Shown here piece after piece: positions 50,755 to 56,773 of a stretch of DNA of 64,000 nt. The stretch is taken from the NCBI GenBank assembly GCA_002436205.1, contig DJKT01000001.1:1-64000 (forward strand), given 5' to 3'. A program made the position numbers and the translations under genes. This DNA is from Candidatus Peribacter sp. UBA6535. Its GTDB lineage: Bacteria > Patescibacteriota > Gracilibacteria > Peribacterales > Peribacteraceae. The stretch's first letter is position 1. Each line of letters opens with the position of its first letter. The notes beneath the pieces are model-generated. The model searched no databases. It was not told the origin of the DNA and worked only from the letters and a program-made list of their open reading frames with translations.

Positions 50755-52166
50755 ATGCGAAAATTTATCCTTGCTCTCCTAAGCAACCAGAGCAGATAAC
50801 GCTTTTAGATGGAACACCTGCAGTACTTGAGGATCTGATTGATGGTCGGGCTGCAATCATTAACTTTTGGGCTACAACATGCCCTTTTTGCAAAGACGAA
50901 CTTCCACATTTTGAAGAGATCGCTAATGCACATCCCGAGATTGCAGTTATCGGAATCAACTTGCAGGAAAGTCCAAAGGCAGCGCTCAAGTACTGGACTG
51001 ATGGGGGATATAGCTTTCCGACGTTGCTTGATCCAAGCTCTGAACTCAAAGCACACTTCGATGTCTTTACGCAGCCAACGACATTTTATTTGGATGCGCA
51101 GGGAAATGAAGTAAGTAAGAAAAACGGTCCTATGAGTGGGGAAGAGATAGAGAGGAGGATGGGGGAGCTACTTGAGGGGGATATCGAAGAGAGCGAAGAT
51201 GGCGAGGAGTATGAAGAGAGGCAAATTCGAAATTCGAAATTCGAAATTCGAATTTCTCCTGTACCTTCATCATTATCAAAATGGTATCAAGGTAAAGTTA
51301 ATCATTTAATCCCACTACAGGAGATACTATCCGGTGGTCCTCCTAAAGATGGAATTCCATCAATAGATGATCCTCAGTTCCTTCTTTCGCGTGAGGTAGA
51401 TTTCTTGGAAGATGATGATGTTGGGATATTGGTAGAGCTTGATGGTCACGTAAAGTTTTATCCGTATGCAATTTTAAACTGGCATGAGATAGTGAACGAT
51501 CGAATGGCTGGAGAAGATATCACAGTTTCATACTGTCCACTCTGTGCTACAGGCGTTGTGTACAGCAGCCTTATTTCTGAGGGTAGCAGTGAATTTGGCG
51601 TATCGGGATTTCTCTATCAGTCGAATTTACTAATGTATGATCGTGCTACAGATTCACTCTGGAATCAGGTGACAGGACAGGCGGTTGTAGGACCACTCAC
51701 TGGAGAGTATTTGCATCGCATCAAGAGTGATATTGTTCGATACAGTGCAGCCAAGGAAGCCTCTTTGGATCTTCTCGTCCTTTCTACAGATACAGGGCAT
51801 AGCAGAGACTACAGTCGTACGCCGTATGCAGGGTATGAGACAGAAGAGCGAACGATCTTTCCCACAAATGCTGCAGGGGATAATCGTCTCCATCCAAAAG
51901 CTATTGTTTATGGTGTGACGATTGACGATAAAGCATTGGCAATCTCAGAAGACTTCATCCTCGATCGAGGAGTATTCCAGGGGTATCTAGGAGAAGGAGT
52001 GCAAAAGATCCCGTTGCAGATAGAGTACGATTCACGTACAGAGCGCCTCAAGATCACGCGCTTTTACAAAGACGAGCCCGGTCGTAGGGAGGAGCTGGTT
52101 CTCATTCCTGCATTCTGGTTCTCTTGGCTTTCGATGTATCCGGAGACAAAGCTGATGGCAAAATAG
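50755..52166 (+). pseudogene. TlpA-like redoxin fused to DUF3179, frame-disrupted in the signal peptide
   Basis: The ATG at 50755 opens MRKFILALLS, a signal-peptide start, but this frame stops after 14 codons. From about 50769 another frame carries CSPKQPEQITLLDG and then a TlpA-type domain (IINFWATTCPFCKDELPHFE, CPFC active site; QPTTFYLDAQGNEV). It continues through an acidic linker and an ATTCGAA array (51222-51256) into a DUF3179 domain (VDFLEDDDVGILVELDG, VSYCPLCATGVVYSS). A net shift of one base, with probable loss of part of the lipoprotein signal between TGCTCT repeats, separates them. It is either a sequencing error or a recent mutation. Without repair only an internal start (such as 50961) could be used, which omits the CPFC site. 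Confidence 0.75.
51222..51256. repeat. short word array (AAATTCG type) at a domain junction
   Basis: Four to five perfect copies of the 7-nt AAATTCG unit, in frame, encode QIRNSKFEIRI exactly between the redoxin and DUF3179 domains. Confidence 0.8.
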
Positions 52167-52168
52167 TA

Positions 52169-52174
52169 TATACT
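52169..52174 (+). promoter_or_regulatory. -10 element of the TMTC-like gene
   Basis: TATACT ends 7 nt before the ATG at 52182. Confidence 0.5.
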
Positions 52175-52181
52175 TTCTCGT

Positions 52182-53957
52182 ATGTACGATCAGGAGGTTC
52201 AAGCGGCTCCTCGTGTTTCCAAACGAAACATTCTCTTGTTTGGTCTCGCAATTGTTGGATTGATGCTCTTGGTCTATGGGTCGATATTGAATGCGGAGTT
52301 TGTTCGGTGGGATGATGATTTGCTGGTATTCGAAAATCCTGCAGTTCGCACAATGACCCCTTGGTCGATCAAGCAAATTTTTACGACGTACGATCCGGAG
52401 CTCTATATCCCGCTCACACTTTTTAGCTATCAATTAAACGTTCTCGTAGGAGGCCTTGATCCGTTTGTCTATCACCTCACCAATCTCTTGTTGCATGCAG
52501 CAAGTGCTTTAGTACTCAGTGGCATTGTTCTTCTTCTCACACGAAAACGACTGGTTGCAGCAGTTACCGGAGTACTGTTTGCGATTCACCCGCTGCATAC
52601 AGAAGCTGTCGCGTGGGTAAGTGCACGCAAAGATGTGCTCTCGATGACGTTTTTCCTTCTTAGCATTCTTTGTTACCTGCTGTATCAAGATCGTGATAGA
52701 AGAAAGTGGTTTCATTACAGTCTCGCATTCTTTGTGTGTGCATTACTTTCTAAAGTGATCGCTATCACATTACCGATTGTTCTTATCCTGCTGGATTTAC
52801 AGAAAAAAAAGACAGTCAAAGAATCTCTTCTTCGAGACAAAATTCCCTTCTTTGTGCTCAGCGTTATCTTTGGAATAATCGCGGTCTTTGGAAAATCGGG
52901 ACAGGCAAGTGTCACGACGCCATTTGAAACGGTGGTGATGGCAAGTCGCAGCATGGTCTTCTATCTGGGTAAGATCTTTGCCCCCTTCAATCTATCGGTG
53001 ATCTATCCGGAGTCTGGATCAATCAGCTTGGGCAATCCTACCTTTTTGATTGCAGCTATTTTGGTCATTGCGATTACTATCGCTGCGTTTTTACTGCGTA
53101 ACAGATTCAGAATTCTGGCGACGAGTTGGCTCTTCTTTTTGGTTACTCTCGGGCCAACATTCCCACTCTACCGTAAAGGGTTTGAGGGAGGGGATGTGTA
53201 CTTTGCTTCCGATCGCTATGCGTATATTCCATCGATTGGGATCATTGTCCTCCTGGTCGTGGTGCTTCATCATCTTCTTAGGCGATGGAGACATGGCTTC
53301 TTGGTGGCTTCTATTTTACTTATTGCTTCTTGTTCGTGGCTCTCGTATAAACAATCGCGGCATTGGGAGAATAGCGAGGCACTCTTTACCAATGCCTTGT
53401 CGCTGTATCCAATGGCGCAAGCCGCGCATAACAATCTCGGCATGGTGTATTACATCAAAGGAGATCTGACAAAAGCACAGGAGCATTTTGAAGAGGCCAT
53501 TACCATACGACCTCTTGCCAGTACGTATGCGAACTTAGGTTCGCTCTATCGACGCAAGGGGGATCTTTCGACTGCACTTGGTGCGTATCAAACGGCTATC
53601 AAGATGAGCCCTTCAGAGCGTGATGCCTACTTTGGTCTGGGTATTCTTTTTGCCCAAGCAGGAAGAATTTCTGAGTCTGAACTTGCGTACCAAAAAGCAA
53701 TTGCTATAAGACCTTCGGACGCTTCTACCTACTTAAATCTTGGAGGACTCTATGCACAGGCAGGGGAGTGGAGTGCAGCGATTGATCAATATCTATTGGC
53801 ACTGGAACGGAATCCCTACTATGCAAACGCATACTTTAATCTAGGGATGGCGTACAAGAAACTTGGTCGCATGGAGGAGGCAAAGGAGGCGTTTACCAAA
53901 GCATTGCAGTATGATTCTTCAATGGAGCCAGCTAGAGGGCAGCTTATTGGGCTTTAA
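52182..53957 (+). CDS. membrane protein with C-terminal TPRs (TMTC-like GT-C)
   Basis: 591 residues. About ten membrane helices occupy residues 18-390, then four or five TPR units run to the end (AHNNLGMVYYIKGDLTKAQE, YANLGSLYRRKGDLSTALGA, YFGLGILFAQAGRISESELA, YLNLGGLYAQAGEWSAAID, YFNLGMAYKKLGRMEEAKE). The membrane part has RWDDDLLVFENP in the first external loop and VLFAIHPLHTEAVAWVSARK, as in TMTC/DUF1736 proteins and bacterial relatives thought to be polyprenol-phosphate-mannose dependent O-glycosyltransferases. The TPRs may bind the protein acceptor. Activity is inferred from family only. Confidence 0.83.
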   Translation: MYDQEVQAAPRVSKRNILLFGLAIVGLMLLVYGSILNAEFVRWDDDLLVFENPAVRTMTPWSIKQIFTTYDPELYIPLTLFSYQLNVLVGGLDPFVYHLTNLLLHAASALVLSGIVLLLTRKRLVAAVTGVLFAIHPLHTEAVAWVSARKDVLSMTFFLLSILCYLLYQDRDRRKWFHYSLAFFVCALLSKVIAITLPIVLILLDLQKKKTVKESLLRDKIPFFVLSVIFGIIAVFGKSGQASVTTPFETVVMASRSMVFYLGKIFAPFNLSVIYPESGSISLGNPTFLIAAILVIAITIAAFLLRNRFRILATSWLFFLVTLGPTFPLYRKGFEGGDVYFASDRYAYIPSIGIIVLLVVVLHHLLRRWRHGFLVASILLIASCSWLSYKQSRHWENSEALFTNALSLYPMAQAAHNNLGMVYYIKGDLTKAQEHFEEAITIRPLASTYANLGSLYRRKGDLSTALGAYQTAIKMSPSERDAYFGLGILFAQAGRISESELAYQKAIAIRPSDASTYLNLGGLYAQAGEWSAAIDQYLLALERNPYYANAYFNLGMAYKKLGRMEEAKEAFTKALQYDSSMEPARGQLIGL

Positions 53958-53983
53958 GTGGAGTGGGCAGTATGAGTTTATCT

Positions 53984-54310
53984 TTATGCGGCCAACTGGT
54001 TCATTGCCTCTCCTCGCAATTTTTCGATGGCTTCATTGATCAACTCTTTAGATACAATTACGGTGGTTTCATCAAAAGCAGGATCGCTCACAATGTTTAG
54101 TCGATTACCGCGGTTTGGTTGGTGTGTTTCAAACTGAAGGCTACCAACTTCATTGATGTTGCTTTGCACTGTATCGATCAATTCGCCGATAGTTCGCACA
54201 GTCTTTTCTTCGGTAAGAGCTACCAATGCATTTGCGACGCCTTTCATTTCTGCGCCCAAAGTGCCGTAGATAGTGCCTGCTATCGGTGGTTGGTGAGGTA
54301 CGTTTTCCAT
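53984..54310 (-). CDS. hypothetical 108-residue protein
   Basis: A soluble, probably alpha/beta protein beginning MENVPHQPPIAGTIYGTLGA. An N-terminal helical half (AEMKGVANALVALTEEKTVR) is followed by a short beta-like stretch (NRGNRLNIVSDPAFDETTVI) and a C-terminal helix. It has no signal peptide or cysteines. A TACTAT hexamer lies 8 nt before the ATG. No family recognised. Confidence 0.55.
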   Translation of the reverse strand: MENVPHQPPIAGTIYGTLGAEMKGVANALVALTEEKTVRTIGELIDTVQSNINEVGSLQFETHQPNRGNRLNIVSDPAFDETTVIVSKELINEAIEKLRGEAMNQLAA

Positions 54311-54390
54311 CGGCTTTTATAGTACACTAAAATTACTATTTGTCAATGCAGCAAGCCCGGGGGTGTATCTCGTATTCCTAATGTAAATTG

Positions 54391-54420
54391 TTGTATAACA
54401 CAGAAAATGTGTTATTGTCG
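54391..54420 (+). promoter_or_regulatory. promoter with palindromic operator before the cold-shock gene
   Basis: TTGTAT, a 16-nt spacer and TATTGT form a plausible promoter. The spacer is dominated by a perfect inverted repeat ATAACACA-GAAAA-TGTGTTAT (54395-54415), positioned like a repressor site. Confidence 0.45.
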
Positions 54421-54438
54421 GGTCGTAAGCTTAGTTTT

Positions 54439-54446
54439 GAAGGAGG
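54439..54446 (+). promoter_or_regulatory. strong Shine-Dalgarno in the cold-shock leader
   Basis: AAGGAGGT lies about 5 nt before an ATG at 54452 that is in frame with the cold-shock domain and would add 17 hydrophobic residues (MLLEGFRLHFYLFHPII). The conserved domain itself begins at the ATG at 54503. Confidence 0.65.
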
Positions 54447-54502
54447 TAGAGATGCTTCTCGAGGGATTCCGATTACATTTCTATTTATTTCATCCTATTA
54501 TT

Positions 54503-54697
54503 ATGGATACAGGTACTATTAAGAAGCTGCTCAATGGCTTCGGCTTCATCGCTCGCGAGGGTGGTGACGATCTATTCTTCCACTCAGCAGATCTTGTTGA
54601 TGTGCAGTTCGATGATCTCCAAGAGGGAGACAGCGTTTCGTACAAGGAAGGTAGCGGTCCTAAGGGACCAAAGGCAGAAGAGGTTACAAAAGTATAA
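54503..54697 (+). CDS. cold-shock-domain protein (CspA family)
   Basis: 64 residues: MDTGTIKKLLNGFGFIAREG and GDDLFFHSADLV preserve the RNP1-like GFGFI and RNP2-like LFFH motifs of the single-domain OB-fold RNA chaperones. The ATG at 54503 gives the standard family length. A perfect Shine-Dalgarno further upstream points to an in-frame start at 54452 instead, giving 81 residues with an unusual hydrophobic extension. Both are possible. The leader contains a palindromic operator-like site, and a strong terminator follows 20 nt after the stop. Confidence 0.88.
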   Translation: MDTGTIKKLLNGFGFIAREGGDDLFFHSADLVDVQFDDLQEGDSVSYKEGSGPKGPKAEEVTKV

Positions 54698-54717
54698 TTC
54701 TCTTAAATCTTAGAAAG

Positions 54718-54746
54718 CACACGAGTGAACTGCTCGTGTGTTTTTT
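54718..54746 (+). terminator. intrinsic terminator of the cold-shock gene
   Basis: CACACGAG-TGAACTG-CTCGTGTG, a perfect 8-bp stem followed by T6. Confidence 0.9.
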
Positions 54747-54748
54747 AT

Positions 54749-54762
54749 TGGAGCGGGCGAGC
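54749..54762. repeat. 14-nt duplicate of the tRNA-Gly 3' end
   Basis: TGGAGCGGGCGAGC is identical to 54863-54876, the CCA end and 3' acceptor arm of the tRNA-Gly, in the same orientation 114 bp away. It may be the trace of an attachment site or of a partial tRNA duplication. Confidence 0.55.
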
Positions 54763-54862
54763 ACCACGTCGCGCGGCTCCTCTGTACTGCCTTTTATCCG
54801 ATTCACTTCCTCATTTCATTCGTCGTTCATCGCATAAAAGCTCCATCATTGCAAAGCAATGC

Positions 54863-54937
54863 TGGAGCGGGCGAGCGGAATCGAACCGCCATCATCAGCT
54901 TGGAAGGCTGGGATAATAACCATTATACGACGCCCGC
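54863..54937 (-). tRNA. tRNA-Gly (anticodon UCC)
   Basis: On the minus strand GCGGGCG pairs with CGCCCGC as the acceptor stem. The D-arm is GTATAATGGTTATTAT, the anticodon arm is CAGC-CTTCCAA-GCTG with anticodon TCC, and the T-arm contains GGTTCGATTCC. The discriminator T is followed by an encoded CCA. The anticodon reads GGA/GGG (by wobble) glycine codons. A hairpin with a short T-run (CATTGC-TTT-GCAATG) follows the 3' end at about 54840-54862. Confidence 0.93.
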
Positions 54938-54965
54938 TTGTTTTAAAAGAACTCTGATATCTTAT

Positions 54966-55238
54966 TCAAAAGGCTTCTTTCTGTGAAGCGATTTTCATTA
55001 CCTTCTCTTCGCTTATCTTTGCCCACGGATGACAACTGAGGAGCCTTTTGATTATCAGTATTGATCCTACGATCAACCCTCGTTTTGCAAGTATTTGTTT
55101 GCCGTATTCACTGCAGGTGGGCTCATGTCTGCAGAATCCATAGGGGTGCATACTTTTTAGGGCCCCGTGATCTGGTGACAGTGTTTTCTGGTAGAGCTCT
55201 ATAAGCCTGATTGCCGTATTGCGCGGGAACTGCATCAT
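54966..55238 (-). CDS. yidD: membrane protein insertion efficiency factor YidD
   Basis: About 90 residues from the first of two Met codons. Core pattern: AIRLIELYQKTLSPDHG, YGFCRHEPTCSEYGKQIL and RLLSCHPWAKI, with the three conserved cysteines. YidD is a small membrane-associated protein that helps YidC-dependent insertion. TACACT lies 9 nt before the ATG. It is divergent from a small membrane protein gene, and the two -10 elements overlap. Confidence 0.92.
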   Translation of the reverse strand: MMQFPRNTAIRLIELYQKTLSPDHGALKSMHPYGFCRHEPTCSEYGKQILAKRGLIVGSILIIKRLLSCHPWAKISEEKVMKIASQKEAF

Positions 55239-55241
55239 ATG

Positions 55242-55253
55242 TACTCTAGTGTA
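55242..55253. promoter_or_regulatory. overlapping divergent -10 elements of yidD and the 55.3-kb gene
   Basis: Plus strand TACTCT (55242-55247) is 7 nt before the ATG at 55255. Minus strand TACACT (55248-55253) is 9 nt before the ATG at 55238. Confidence 0.45.
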
Positions 55254-55254
55254 C

Positions 55255-55527
55255 ATGGAAACAATCGTTACCAGTGCAGATGTCCTCATGTATCTTCAGA
55301 TTACGGTAGGTGTATTGCTCGTTATCGTTCTCTATCATGTGTTATTTATTACGGTAGATCTACGAAAGGTGCTGCGAAGGCTAGAGGTTATTACCAATGA
55401 GGTAGAGAACATCATCATGAAACCTATTAATGCTGCAGATCAAATCCTTGAGGCGATATTAAGTTTTGTAGAGTCCCAATCAAAAGAGAAGCCAAAGAAG
55501 AAGAAATCTACCAAAAAAAAGAAATAG
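55255..55527 (+). CDS. small membrane-anchored protein with lysine tail
   Basis: 90 residues with one N-terminal membrane helix (about residues 14-32), an amphipathic helical part (LRKVLRRLEVITNEVENII) and a strongly basic C-terminus of lysines. It is reminiscent of DUF948-like small anchor proteins. It is followed after 3 nt by another small membrane protein gene, probably one operon. Confidence 0.65.
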   Translation: METIVTSADVLMYLQITVGVLLVIVLYHVLFITVDLRKVLRRLEVITNEVENIIMKPINAADQILEAILSFVESQSKEKPKKKKSTKKKK

Positions 55528-55530
55528 GGT

Positions 55531-55836
55531 ATGGCAGTCAAGAAAAAATCGTTCGGCAAAACTCAGAGCAAGGAACCGGATACAAAGGGTATCATAAAGA
55601 CGATGCGGAGTTTGGATCGTCATATGGAAATGTTGGCTAGTCACTACCAGCCACGTCGTTATCTTTGGATGGGATTCATCCGTGGAATTGTCTACGGTCT
55701 TGGTATTATTGTTTCTATTGCTATTGTACTTCCATTTCTTCTCGCAATTTTAAGTACGATAGATTGGATCCCATACGTGGGGGATCTTATTTCAGAAATA
55801 GTGTTTCGGATGGAATCTGCACAGCGTCCGTACTAG
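55531..55836 (+). CDS. small membrane protein (DUF5665-like)
   Basis: 101 residues with a basic N-terminus, RYLWMGFIRGIVYGLGIIVS followed by a hydrophobic stretch to about residue 82, and a short C-terminal tail. The layout fits DUF5665-type small membrane proteins common in Patescibacteria, an assignment from memory of the pattern. It converges on the next gene with a 4-nt overlap. Confidence 0.6.
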   Translation: MAVKKKSFGKTQSKEPDTKGIIKTMRSLDRHMEMLASHYQPRRYLWMGFIRGIVYGLGIIVSIAIVLPFLLAILSTIDWIPYVGDLISEIVFRMESAQRPY

Positions 55837-56324
55837 ATAGACTGCTTATCAATAAAGACTCGAATAAAGAGTCTTTTCAGCACATCAACAGATGTTTCCA
55901 TCAGCTCTGCCAGCAAACTGTTTAAGCGGCGGATTTTGCCATAGAGATCGTTGAGCTGGTTGGCGGAACCAGGCTTACTGGCACGAAATGCTTTGCGCCG
56001 TACCTGTTTGCGCAGACCTTTGATTTCTTTTTGAATGTACTTTCCAAGCTCCTTTCGCATCTGGGGAGTATCAGGCAAATTCGCAATAGCCTGTGCACGA
56101 GTAGATACTGCAGAGCCATCTCCTTTTCCAGCCCCCTTTGTCCCACCAGAAGAGCCACCCATATCACCGGATTTATCTTCTCCCATACGCTCAGAAACCT
56201 TATCCATTAACGAAATGGTTTCGAGTAATCCTTCGAAGTTTTCAGGTTGTGTAACAACCAGGTTTTTACTTTCTGCGGATTCTGTTTGTTGTGCCTGTTT
56301 TTCTGGGGATGCTCCACTTGGCAT
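55833..56324 (-). CDS. hypothetical basic protein with Gly/Ser-rich linker
   Basis: 163 residues: an N-terminal low-complexity part (SPEKQAQQTESAESKN), a helix (NFEGLLETISLMDKVSERMG), a Gly/Ser-rich linker and a basic helical C-terminal half (KEIKGLRKQVRRKAFRASKP, GKIRRLNSLLAELMETSVD). No membrane segment. Function unknown. Confidence 0.55.
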   Translation of the reverse strand: MPSGASPEKQAQQTESAESKNLVVTQPENFEGLLETISLMDKVSERMGEDKSGDMGGSSGGTKGAGKGDGSAVSTRAQAIANLPDTPQMRKELGKYIQKEIKGLRKQVRRKAFRASKPGSANQLNDLYGKIRRLNSLLAELMETSVDVLKRLFIRVFIDKQSI

Positions 56325-56419
56325 AGTTCTATTGTCTCATGTTTTAGCCAAAAAATCAATGTTGATTCGGCGATTCACAAGCGAATTCCTAGCCGTTTGC
56401 GGGATTGAGAGAAGTTCGG

Positions 56420-56425
56420 TACGCT
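56420..56425 (+). promoter_or_regulatory. -10 element of the HIT gene
   Basis: CGG-TACGCT ends 6 nt before the ATG at 56432. Confidence 0.4.
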
Positions 56426-56431
56426 CGGATC

Positions 56432-56773
56432 ATGAGTGAACCGACTATATTCCACAAGATCATTGCCGGAGAGATCTCCAGTGACAAGGTCTTCGAGACC
56501 GAAGAGGTATTAGGCTTTAAGGATATTCATCCCAAAGCACCGACGCATGTTCTCTTTATTGCGAAGAAGGAGGAAGATTTTGTGGATTCCATTATTAATC
56601 TCACAGAGGAAACGGCGCATGTCCCCGGGAAACTCGTCAGGGCTGCTCAGGAGTTTGCTGCGCAGAAGGGGATCGAAGGATACAAGCTCACCTTCCACTG
56701 TGGTAAGGGTGGTGGGCAGGAGGTGTTTTACCTGCACCTACATCTAATGAGTCAGGAGACTTACGCGGAGTAA
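56432..56773 (+). CDS. HIT-family nucleotide-binding protein (altered triad)
   Basis: 113 residues of the HINT branch: TIFHKIIAGEISSDKVFE, FKDIHPKAPTHVLFIAKK and a glycine-rich KGGGQEVFYLHLHLM. The histidine triad H-x-H-x-H is Y-L-H-L-H here: the first histidine is tyrosine while the presumed nucleophilic His is retained. Purine phosphoramidase activity is expected for the family but may be modified. It converges on rpsA with a 13-nt overlap. Confidence 0.88.
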   Translation: MSEPTIFHKIIAGEISSDKVFETEEVLGFKDIHPKAPTHVLFIAKKEEDFVDSIINLTEETAHVPGKLVRAAQEFAAQKGIEGYKLTFHCGKGGGQEVFYLHLHLMSQETYAE

